NCBI GenBank assembly: GCA_027346925.1
Contig: DAIERH010000008.1
Span: 1-24,868, forward strand
Reading direction: 5' to 3'
DNA from: Geobacter sp.
Lineage (GTDB): Bacteria; Desulfobacterota; Desulfuromonadia; Geobacterales; Pseudopelobacteraceae
DNA length: 24,868 bases
The notes under the pieces are model-generated. The model had not been told where the DNA came from. It did no database searches and saw nothing but the letters and a program-made list of their open reading frames with translations. The position numbers and the translations under genes were made by a program. Shown in pieces: positions 7,853 through 14,798 of this stretch (position 1 is its first letter; each line of letters begins with the position of its first letter).

Positions 7853-9049
7853 TTAAAATGTCTTGGTTATCTCCCGCAGCACCGAGGTGGCATAACTCCC
7901 CCTGGGGAGGCTGAACTCCACCAGCAGCCCTTCCCCATCGACCTGGAACGACGGCTTGCCCAAGGGTACCCGCAGCGGCCGGCGTTCCCCCTCCATGCGC
8001 AGCCCTCCGCCCAGGTCGAACTGCCCGACCTGAATCCCTGCCTCCGCCAAGATCCGCTGTTCAAGCTCAAGCGGCACTCCGGCAGGGGATTTCATCCTGC
8101 AGCCGAACATCGGCCCGGTAGCCGATATCTCGAACCGTGCGGCCCGCGGGGTTTCAACGCCGGCATCCTCCACCAGAAAACAGGCGCCGTTGGCGTGTTT
8201 CCAGGCCAGATCCCCGGCCATGACCCGATCGATCTCCGCCAGGCGCAGCTCCACGACCCTGTCGAACAGGTACGACTGGCAGGCCGAGAGGTAGAGCCGC
8301 TTCAGCCGGGGATGGACCGCGGTAAACGCCTTTTCCCAGGCCTCCGGCCGGCCGGAGAGCCGCTGGAGCACGTCGCGCTCGCTGCGGCAGTGGCCGGGCA
8401 TGCCCCGCAACGCCGCGACAATGTCCCCCCGGCGATAGGCTGCGATGGCGGCACGCCATTGCTCGTCCCGCACCGCCGCCGGGTCACCGATCAGGCGATC
8501 GACGGCACCACGCCAATCCCTGCGTACCATGGCCGCACCGATCAGGTGGGAATTGGCCTGGGCACCGTAGCGTTGATGGCCGAAAAAGTTGGGCACACCC
8601 CGCTCCAGCAGAACCGCCAGAATCGCGGGGACATGCCCGCCAGCATCGGGAGACGCCCCGGCCACCCTGATGCGGAAGCGGTTGCCCTTGAGGTGCCCGA
8701 GCTTGAGCTTGTTGGTATGGCGGACGGCGGAGAGGATTCGCACATCGTCCAACTCCAGTCCCACAACCTGTTCCGGCTTGATGTGCTGAACCGAGACTGT
8801 CTGCCGTGTGACGCCAGCAGCGTCCTTCATGCCGGCATAGCCCAAGTCCCGCTCGGGGACATGCAGCCTCCGTGCTACCCTGCGGATAGCCTCCAGGGTG
8901 GTGATACCCCGTTTCTCGATAACCAGGTAGCAATGCTCGCCCGAGCCGCACGGTTCGTAGGCCGGTATCTCCTCCACCACGAAGTCCTCGGGAGATTCCT
9001 TTATCGTTCCTCCGCAACCAGGTATGTCGGCGGTCAGGTATGGGTGCAT
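7853..9049 (-). CDS. truD: tRNA pseudouridine(13) synthase TruD
   Basis: A 398-residue TruD-type pseudouridine synthase that converts U13 in tRNA-Glu and related RNAs to pseudouridine. Visible hallmarks are the N-terminal KESPEDFVVEEIP motif, the catalytic GYAGMKDA segment with Asp76, the GNRFRIRV segment, the NFFGHQRYG motif, and the conserved C-terminal PRGSYATSVLREITK. The length fits the bacterial and archaeal range. ATG at 9049 gives the expected beginning. The gene sits upstream of the TatD/radical SAM gene on the same strand with only 14 bases between, and downstream of the lipoprotein gene. Confidence 0.95.
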   Translation of the reverse strand: MHPYLTADIPGCGGTIKESPEDFVVEEIPAYEPCGSGEHCYLVIEKRGITTLEAIRRVARRLHVPERDLGYAGMKDAAGVTRQTVSVQHIKPEQVVGLELDDVRILSAVRHTNKLKLGHLKGNRFRIRVAGASPDAGGHVPAILAVLLERGVPNFFGHQRYGAQANSHLIGAAMVRRDWRGAVDRLIGDPAAVRDEQWRAAIAAYRRGDIVAALRGMPGHCRSERDVLQRLSGRPEAWEKAFTAVHPRLKRLYLSACQSYLFDRVVELRLAEIDRVMAGDLAWKHANGACFLVEDAGVETPRAARFEISATGPMFGCRMKSPAGVPLELEQRILAEAGIQVGQFDLGGGLRMEGERRPLRVPLGKPSFQVDGEGLLVEFSLPRGSYATSVLREITKTF

Positions 9050-9093
9050 TGTGGTTTAATACCTTTTGAATTCTAAAAGTGGCCCGCCCCCCC

Positions 9094-9507
9094 TCAGGGG
9101 AATTGCACCCCAACTGCTGTTACCGTGAATGATCCATACAACGGATTGGAGAGAAAGCCGTTTACGTCGATCACTTGAACGCTGAAAGAATAAGGGCCGG
9201 ACGGTAAGAGCGAGGCATCGATATAGAAGGGTATGGTCCCTACGGAGAACCCGCCGTACTGGGGGAGGGGGATAACAAATTGGGAGACCACCACCCCGGT
9301 GATCGAGTCCACGACGGTGACTGACATGGAATCAAGATCTACTTCCGGTGCGGAAAAATCGACATTGCCGTCGACCTGGAAGGGGTTTGCCTGGTCCTGG
9401 AAATACTGCAGATTCGACAGCAAGGGGGGGATGGAAGATAAGCCTCCGCCACATCCTGCCAATGCCAGCATCACCAGAAATAAGATTCCCCCGATGAATC
9501 TCTTCAT
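9094..9507 (-). CDS. Small lipoprotein with Ig-like fold
   Basis: A 137-residue protein with a lipoprotein signal peptide: MKRF, hydrophobic core (IGGILFLVMLALAG) and lipobox LAGC, cysteine near residue 19. The mature part is short, rich in Ser, Val and Gly and looks all-beta; the segment SGPYSFSVQVIDVNGFLSNP resembles Ig-like or filamin-type surface domains. It probably sits at the outer or inner membrane after Lgt and Lsp processing. ATG at 9507 is chosen because GGAGG lies five bases upstream; GTG at 9513 is less likely. No function can be named. It is in the same direction as truD, 44 bases ahead, but may have its own promoter. Confidence 0.75.
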   Translation of the reverse strand: MKRFIGGILFLVMLALAGCGGGLSSIPPLLSNLQYFQDQANPFQVDGNVDFSAPEVDLDSMSVTVVDSITGVVVSQFVIPLPQYGGFSVGTIPFYIDASLLPSGPYSFSVQVIDVNGFLSNPLYGSFTVTAVGVQFP

Positions 9508-9629
9508 AACCACCTCCGTATCAATCGGTTTCTATTTTTTCATAAGTTCGCGCGACTGCAAGGCAACCTATTCTGAATTACTTGTAAAAGATCCGCACAA
9601 AATTCATCCCGTGACGACACACGCTACCG

Positions 9630-10103
9630 TCACCCCAGCCTCCCGCTCTGGCGCAACGCCTCGTAGAGCACTATCCCGGCCGAGGTGGACAGGTTGAGGC
9701 TGCGCACCTTTCCGGCCGGCATGGGGATGGTGATGGCGGTATGGGGGTTGGCCAGAATGACCTCCTCCGGCAGCCCCTTGGTCTCCTTGCCGAAGACAAT
9801 GAAATCACCTGCTCGGAAACCGGCCTCCAGGTAGCTGCGGCTGGCCTTGGTACTGAGGTAGAAGAAACGGGCCTCGGGAACGGCCGCCTGCAATGCCGCC
9901 AGGTCGGGCCACTGCCTGAGGGTGACAAACTCCCAATAGTCGAGCCCGGCACGCTTCAGATACCTGTCGTCCATGGAAAAGCCGAGTTTCCCCACCAGAT
10001 GCAGTATGCTTCCGGTGGCGGCGCACAGCCGGGCGATATTGCCGGTGTTGGGAGGGATTTCCGGCTCCACGAGGACTATGTTGAAGGGAGCTTGTGATGA
10101 CAC
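9630..10103 (-). CDS. trmL: tRNA (cytidine/uridine-34 2'-O)-methyltransferase TrmL
   Basis: A 157-residue SPOUT methyltransferase that methylates the ribose at the wobble position of tRNA-Leu. The sequence carries the family's EPEIPPNTGNIARLCAAT opening, the central VFGKETKGLPEE motif and the C-terminal RSLNLSTSAGIVLYEALRQ knot segment. Its short length, lacking an extra RNA-binding domain, separates TrmL from TrmH. The start is GTG at 10103 with GAGG about seven bases upstream. It is divergent from serA across 153 bases. A short GTGACG/CGTCAC inverted repeat just past the stop could end transcription but has no T run. Confidence 0.93.
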   Translation of the reverse strand: MSSQAPFNIVLVEPEIPPNTGNIARLCAATGSILHLVGKLGFSMDDRYLKRAGLDYWEFVTLRQWPDLAALQAAVPEARFFYLSTKASRSYLEAGFRAGDFIVFGKETKGLPEEVILANPHTAITIPMPAGKVRSLNLSTSAGIVLYEALRQSGRLG

Positions 10104-10190
10104 CTGTAATCCTCTATTGAAATGAGCATGTTACCATAGACTACCCATGGCCTAAAATCAACCCGCTCAAACCGTATACCGTTCCGCCCC

Positions 10191-10219
10191 TTGCATTTTT
10201 CAACGGTCGGGGCTACTAT
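10191..10219 (+). promoter_or_regulatory. Sigma-70 type promoter of serA
   Basis: TTGCAT (10191-10196) and TACTAT (10214-10219) are 17 bases apart. The predicted start, near 10226, gives a leader of about 30 bases before the serA ATG. Confidence 0.6.
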
Positions 10220-10256
10220 GCCTTTTCATCAAATCCATTCATACCGGGGATCTGCA

Positions 10257-11882
10257 ATGAAAATTATAGTAACCGATGAAGTATCGGCGGAAGGCCTGGC
10301 CCTTCTGACACAGGAGCCGCGCATCCAGTTGGACGTGAAACTGGGGTTGAAGAAAGAGGAGCTGCTGGCCACCATCGGCGAGTACGACGCCATCATCACC
10401 CGCAGCGGCACCACCGTGGACAAGGATCTGCTGGATGCGGCCAGGAAGCTGAAGATCGTGGCCCGGGCAGGCGTGGGCATCGACAACGTGGACGTGGACT
10501 ACGCCAGTTCCAAGGGGGTGATCGTGGTCAACGCCCCCTTCGGTAACACAAACAGCGCGGCCGAACACACCATGGCGCTCCTGCTGGCCTTTTGCCGCAA
10601 CGTCACCAAGGCCAACAACAGCCTGAAATCCGGGGAGTGGAAGCGCGCCCCCTTTACCGGGTATGAACTCAAAGGGCGGGTGGCCGGCGTGATCGGCCTG
10701 GGCAAGGTGGGAGGCCGGGTGGCCACCCGGCTCAAGGCATTCGAGTGCGAGGTCTTGGCCTGCGACCCGTACATCTCCGTCAAGCGCGCCCATGACCTGG
10801 GGGTCAAACTGGTCTCCCATGACGAGATCTACAAGAACTGCGACATCATCACCGTGCATACCCCGCTCAATGACGAGACCCGTGACATGATCGGCCCGCG
10901 CGAGTTCGGTCTGATGAAGAGCGGCGTGATCATCCTCAACGTGGCCCGTGGCGGCATCATCAACGAACAGGCCCTCCTGGACAACCTGGCCTCGGGCAAG
11001 GTGACCGGCGCCGCGGTGGACGTCTGGAGCGAGGAGCCGCCCAAATCCGAACTGCTCAAGCAGTTGATCGCCCACGAAAAGTTGGTGGTGACCCCCCACC
11101 TGGGGGCCAACACCTTCGAGGCCCAGGTTAACGTGGCCATCGATGTGTCGAGGGAGATCCTCAACTACCTGGACGACAAACCGCTGGAAAACGCCGTCAA
11201 CATCCCGCGCTTCGACCTGGCCCTCATGGACCAGATGCGGCCGTTCCTGAACCTGATGAGCGTCATGTGCGATTTCGGGGTCCAGTTGGTGGACAACAAC
11301 ATAGAGAAGGTTTCCTTCGGCTTCAGCGGCAGCATCGCCCACTACGACTGCTCGCCCCTGACCGTCTGCGGCCTGTCGGCCCTGCTGAACCGTATGGTGG
11401 ACCAGGACGTTAACATGGTCAACGCCTCGCTGATCGCCGAGCAGATGGGGATCGTGGTGGAGGAGACCAAGTCAACCCAGTCCGACGCCTTCTCCAACGT
11501 GATCACCCTGGTCATCGAAGGCGACGGCAAGCGCCGCCTGGTCTCGGGAACGCTCTTCGAAGGCGCCCCCCGCATCGTCCGGCTGCGGGACTATTCCATG
11601 GATTTTGCCCCGGAGGAGCACATGCTGCTCCTGAACTACAACGACCGCCCCGGCATGATCGGCCGGATCGGCACCATCATGGGGCAGCACGACATCAACA
11701 TCGGCTCCATGAACCTGGGACGCCGCGAGAAAAAGGGGGAGGCAATGGTGATCCTGTCCCTGGACTCTGCCATACCGGCCAACGTGATGGAGGAAATCAA
11801 GACCGCCACAGAGGCCACCTTTATCAAGGCGATCCACATGCGGGTCGGCGGCTGCACCCGCAACTGCGGCTGCGGCCTCTAA
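10257..11882 (+). CDS. serA: D-3-phosphoglycerate dehydrogenase SerA
   Basis: A 541-residue SerA of the long type: oxidises 3-phosphoglycerate with NAD+ as the first step of serine synthesis. Residues 1-100 and 285-315 form the substrate domain, 100-285 the NAD domain with the IGLGKVGG Rossmann motif (about 146-153), catalytic R231 (NVARGGIIN), E260 (DVWSEEPP) and H281 (TPHLGA). Residues about 320-450 are the intervening ASB domain, and about 465-530 an ACT domain (NDRPGMIGRIGTIM), usually the serine-feedback site. Unusually, the last 14 residues add a cysteine-rich tail with C533, C537 and C539 (GGCTRNCGCGL). The ATG at 10257 follows GGGGA; the upstream frame extension has no support. Confidence 0.95.
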   Translation: MKIIVTDEVSAEGLALLTQEPRIQLDVKLGLKKEELLATIGEYDAIITRSGTTVDKDLLDAARKLKIVARAGVGIDNVDVDYASSKGVIVVNAPFGNTNSAAEHTMALLLAFCRNVTKANNSLKSGEWKRAPFTGYELKGRVAGVIGLGKVGGRVATRLKAFECEVLACDPYISVKRAHDLGVKLVSHDEIYKNCDIITVHTPLNDETRDMIGPREFGLMKSGVIILNVARGGIINEQALLDNLASGKVTGAAVDVWSEEPPKSELLKQLIAHEKLVVTPHLGANTFEAQVNVAIDVSREILNYLDDKPLENAVNIPRFDLALMDQMRPFLNLMSVMCDFGVQLVDNNIEKVSFGFSGSIAHYDCSPLTVCGLSALLNRMVDQDVNMVNASLIAEQMGIVVEETKSTQSDAFSNVITLVIEGDGKRRLVSGTLFEGAPRIVRLRDYSMDFAPEEHMLLLNYNDRPGMIGRIGTIMGQHDINIGSMNLGRREKKGEAMVILSLDSAIPANVMEEIKTATEATFIKAIHMRVGGCTRNCGCGL

Positions 11883-11897
11883 AGGATAGCCCCCACC

Positions 11898-12677
11898 ATG
11901 CAGTTTCCCCACATCAATCCGGTTTTTCTGCGCATCGGCCCGCTCCAGTTCCGCTGGTACGGGCTGATGTATATCCTGGGCTTTATCGCCACCTATTTCA
12001 TCCTGCGGGCCGAATCACGCCGGAAACAGCTCCCCCTGACCGTGGACGACGTGGCTGACCTGGTCTTTTACGGGGCCATGGGGGTGGTGCTGGGGGGCAG
12101 GCTCGGCTATATCTTGTTCTACAACCTGGACTTCTACCTGGCCAATCCGCTCAGGGTCTTTGCCGTCTGGGAGGGGGGCATGTCCTTCCATGGCGGCTTC
12201 CTGGGGGTAATCCTGGCCTTTGTTCTGTTCAGCCGCCGCAAGAAGGTCCCCTTCTGGGCGCTGATCGACATGGCGGCCCAGTGCGCGCCGGTGGGGCTGG
12301 GGCTGGGCAGACTCGGCAACTTCATCAACGGCGAACTGTACGGAAGGCCAACCGATGTCCCCTGGGGCATGGTCTTTCCGGGGGGAGGCGACCTCCCCCG
12401 GCATCCGTCCCAACTCTACGAGGCCTTCCTGGAGGGGCTGGCTCTGTTCCTGATCGTCCGGTTCGCCGCGAGACGGTCACCCCAAACCGGTGTGGCTGCC
12501 TGGACCTTTGTGGCCGGCTACGGCCTGTTCCGTTTCATCATCGAGTTCTTTCGCCAGCCCGACGCCCAGTTGGGGCTTTTCTTCGGCCTCTTCTCCATGG
12601 GGCAGTTCCTCAGTTTCCCCATGTTCCTCGTGGGCAGCTACATGGTATTCCGGCTCACCCGCCCCCCCGGGTCCTGA
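11898..12677 (+). CDS. lgt: Prolipoprotein diacylglyceryl transferase Lgt
   Basis: A 259-residue inner-membrane enzyme that transfers the diacylglyceryl group from phosphatidylglycerol to the lipobox cysteine of prolipoproteins, the first step of lipoprotein maturation. About seven membrane segments are visible. The Lgt signature GRLGNFINGELYGR (137-150) and the essential histidine in GGMSFHGG (H98) are present. It begins 15 bases after serA, so the two are likely cotranscribed; the ATG at 11898 gives the normal QFPHINPVFLRIGP start although the ribosome binding site is weak (AAAGGA about 12 bases upstream). The lipoprotein at 9094-9507 is a local potential substrate. Confidence 0.95.
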   Translation: MQFPHINPVFLRIGPLQFRWYGLMYILGFIATYFILRAESRRKQLPLTVDDVADLVFYGAMGVVLGGRLGYILFYNLDFYLANPLRVFAVWEGGMSFHGGFLGVILAFVLFSRRKKVPFWALIDMAAQCAPVGLGLGRLGNFINGELYGRPTDVPWGMVFPGGGDLPRHPSQLYEAFLEGLALFLIVRFAARRSPQTGVAAWTFVAGYGLFRFIIEFFRQPDAQLGLFFGLFSMGQFLSFPMFLVGSYMVFRLTRPPGS

Positions 12678-12736
12678 TCCATTGTGCGGGGTTATGCTGT
12701 TTGATGCCCAATTTCCATAACAGGAGGCAGTAACCG

Positions 12737-13258
12737 ATGATCAGCAAAAAGATGGCGGATGCTCTCAACAGGCACATGAATGTGGAGCTCTCGTCCGCGA
12801 ACCTCTACCTCTGCATGTCGTCCTGCGCCAGCGACATGGGACTCAAGGGGGCCGCGAACTGGTTCATGGTGCAATACCGCGAGGAGATGGTCCATTTCAT
12901 GATGTTCTATACCTATCTGGTGGACCAGGGGGTCAACGTCTCCATCCCGGCCGCCAAGGCCGTACCCAACAGCTACAAATCGCTCCTGGACATGATGCAG
13001 AAGACCCTGACCCACGAGCAGATGATCACCGGCTGCATGAACGAGCTGTCGGAACTGGCAGTCAACGAGAAAGACCATGCCACCCGTATATTTCTGCAAT
13101 GGTTCGTGACCGAGCAGATCGAGGAGGAGAACAACGACCGCGACCTGATCGCCAAGCTCAAGCTGGTGGGCGACAACGGGCAGGGCATCCTCATGATCGA
13201 CGCCGAGATGGGACAACGCGTCTTCACTCCCCCCCCCGGCGCACCGCTGGCAGTGTGA
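12737..13258 (+). CDS. Ferritin (FtnA-type)
   Basis: A 173-residue non-haem bacterial ferritin that oxidises Fe(II) and stores it as ferric mineral in a 24-mer shell. The ferroxidase residues of E. coli FtnA all have counterparts: E17, Y24, E49, E50 and H53 (REEMVHFM), E94, E126, Q127, E129 and E130 (VTEQIEEE). AGGAGG lies upstream of the ATG. A 59-base gap separates it from lgt. The last two codons overlap the next gene. No Fur box was recognised, so regulation by iron is a family expectation only. Confidence 0.93.
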   Translation: MISKKMADALNRHMNVELSSANLYLCMSSCASDMGLKGAANWFMVQYREEMVHFMMFYTYLVDQGVNVSIPAAKAVPNSYKSLLDMMQKTLTHEQMITGCMNELSELAVNEKDHATRIFLQWFVTEQIEEENNDRDLIAKLKLVGDNGQGILMIDAEMGQRVFTPPPGAPLAV

Positions 13259-13485
13259 AGATCCGCTTCTGCGAGCATAACAAGGGCAAGGGTAAGGTAT
13301 TCCGCCGCCTCAGGGAGGAGTTTCCCGACCTGAACATCAAGATCAAGGAGTGCGTCAAGCAGTGCGGCGCCTGCCGCGAGATGCCCATGGCCACGGTTGA
13401 CAAAAAGAAGGTCGTTGCAAGGGATGGGGACGAACTCTACCGGAAGATCCTCGAGGCAATCGCTCAGGCAGCAGGGAAGGAATAG
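13255..13485 (+). CDS. DUF1450-like four-cysteine small protein
   Basis: A 76-residue protein. The pattern FC-x2-N near the start (C6) and C33-x3-C37-x2-C40 (ECVKQCGACREMP), followed by VDKKKVVARDGDELYRKI, matches the DUF1450 (YuzB-like) family as I recall it. Four cysteines could bind a metal or Fe-S cluster in a thioredoxin-like fold; the family has no settled function. The start is GTG at 13255, which overlaps the ferritin stop (GTGA), and there is no separate ribosome binding site, so it depends on translational coupling to ferritin. That pairing suggests a role in iron entry or release, comparable in position to bacterioferritin-associated ferredoxin, but this is inference. Confidence 0.8.
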   Translation: MKIRFCEHNKGKGKVFRRLREEFPDLNIKIKECVKQCGACREMPMATVDKKKVVARDGDELYRKILEAIAQAAGKE

Positions 13486-13497
13486 CGGTTGAGAAAT

Positions 13498-13530
13498 AAC
13501 CGGCGCAGGCTTCAAGCCCTGCGCCGGTTT
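13498..13530 (+). terminator. Inverted repeat after the ferritin/DUF1450 pair
   Basis: AACCGGCGCAGG and CCTGCGCCGGTT form a perfect 12-bp stem around an eight-base loop (CTTCAAGC). Only three T residues follow, so it could be an intrinsic terminator, a partial one, or an mRNA-stabilising hairpin. Confidence 0.6.
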
Positions 13531-13585
13531 CCGTCTCAGCCGGAAAAGCGCTCCCATGCCGGAATCCGGAAGAAAGGATGAACCA

Positions 13586-14386
13586 ATGAAGCCCGACCAA
13601 ACAGGATTTAACGACCTGCTGGCCATCATGCGGCGCCTGCGGGGGCCGGGAGGCTGCCCGTGGGACGCCGAACAGACCCACGAGAGTCTTACCCGCTACC
13701 TGCTGGAGGAAACCTACGAGGTCATCGAGGCCATTGACCTGAAGTCCCCGGAGCTGCTCAAGGAGGAGTTGGGCGACCTCTTGCTCCAGCCGGTCTTTCA
13801 CGCTGCCATTGCCGAGGAAAACGGCACCTTCACCATGGCCGACGTGATCCGCACCCTGTGCGACAAACTGATCCGGCGCCACCCCCATGTCTTCGGCGAT
13901 ATGGAGATCCGCGACAGCACCGCCCAGATTGAGAACTGGGAAAAGATCAAGAAGGCCGAAAAGGGGGAGGAGCACCGTTCGGCCTTGTCAGGCGTCCCTC
14001 CCCATTTGCCGGCCCTGCTCAAGGCCCAGAAGATCACCGAAAAGGCCTCGCGGGTCGGCTTCGACTGGGAACACGTGGATCAGGTGATGGCCAAGGTGAT
14101 AGAGGAATTGCACGAGTTCGAGGAGGCAATGACCCAGGGGAACAACGACCGCATGGAGGCCGAACTGGGGGACCTGCTGTTCGCCATCGTCAACCTGGGG
14201 CGGTTCCTCTCCATCAACCCGGAAGAGGCGTTGCGCAAGACCATCAACCGTTTTCAGCAGCGATTCGGGTATGTGGAGGAGACACTCCATGGGCAGGGAC
14301 GCCAGATGAAAGAGGCGACACTTGCGGAAATGGACACCCTGTGGGAAGAGGCCAAAGTGCGGGAAAAAGAGGCGCTGTCGCGATAA
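13586..14386 (+). CDS. mazG: Nucleoside triphosphate pyrophosphohydrolase MazG
   Basis: A 266-residue protein with two tandem MazG domains, close to the E. coli MazG length. It hydrolyses NTPs and dNTPs to monophosphates and pyrophosphate, and in E. coli affects (p)ppGpp level and cell survival. The family opening RLRGPGGCPWDAEQTHESL is intact, and the metal-binding EExxE helices appear as LEETYEVIE and EELGDLL in the first domain and VIEELHEFEEA and EAELGDLLFAIVN in the second. ATG at 13586 has AAGGA seven bases upstream; the ATG at 13556 has none. It converges on murJ across a 412-base AT-rich gap. Confidence 0.94.
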   Translation: MKPDQTGFNDLLAIMRRLRGPGGCPWDAEQTHESLTRYLLEETYEVIEAIDLKSPELLKEELGDLLLQPVFHAAIAEENGTFTMADVIRTLCDKLIRRHPHVFGDMEIRDSTAQIENWEKIKKAEKGEEHRSALSGVPPHLPALLKAQKITEKASRVGFDWEHVDQVMAKVIEELHEFEEAMTQGNNDRMEAELGDLLFAIVNLGRFLSINPEEALRKTINRFQQRFGYVEETLHGQGRQMKEATLAEMDTLWEEAKVREKEALSR

Positions 14387-14798
14387 GTGACGGGAATGTT
14401 ACAAATTTCACAGGATTGTATACCTTATCCACAAAAACTGTGGATAAGCTGTTGGCAAAAATGTTGATAAGCAACAAAAGTGATATTTTTACTTGGTATT
14501 TTTACGGTTTGCCGTTTTTTTGCACACTTTATTTTTAACGTTATTTCAATATGTTACAACTATTTCTGTCATTCAGGGCAGTTAGCGTAATCGTTCCGCA
14601 GGATTTTTATTAAATATATTTCATGCCAAGTCTGCCTTGTTTATATCTGTCAATTTTCCGCCTGACTGCCTCCCCTTTAAATTCAACGCCTTTCATCCGT
14701 AGCAGAATTTTTTTTACTGTCAAGCCCCCTGGAGCGGTAAATCCGGTCAATTTTCCATTCGCGCCCGCCCCATGATGACAGGATAACCGGCACCGGGA
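14387..14798. other. AT-rich non-coding gap between convergent mazG and murJ
   Basis: A 412-base stretch with no supported gene. It is much richer in A and T than the flanks, with several T tracts (for example 14514-14521 and 14707-14715) and an ATTAAATATATTTC run near 14609-14622. It contains three DnaA boxes at its left end, a 9-bp direct repeat ATGTTACAA (14396-14404 and 14551-14559) and an 11-bp direct repeat GTCAATTTTCC (14649-14659 and 14746-14756). Both neighbouring genes read into it, so it is not their promoter region. Confidence 0.8.
14425..14470. other. Cluster of three DnaA boxes
   Basis: TTATCCACA at 14425-14433 and its reverse complement TGTGGATAA at 14439-14447 match the DnaA consensus TTATNCACA exactly and face each other across AAAAC. 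TGTTGATAA at 14462-14470 (TTATCAACA on the other strand) differs by one base. A fourth weaker site, TTTTGCACA at 14518-14526, also has one mismatch. Confidence 0.7.

Noticed and set aside
14503..14522. Intrinsic terminator for mazG (ACGG/CCGT hairpin with T run)
   Set aside because: The stem is only four base pairs and lies about 115 bases after the stop; too weak to annotate.
14387..14798. Full chromosomal origin (oriC) call
   Set aside because: No dnaA, gyrase or other origin-linked gene is near, genes converge rather than diverge, and skew could not be computed, so only a DnaA-box cluster is annotated.
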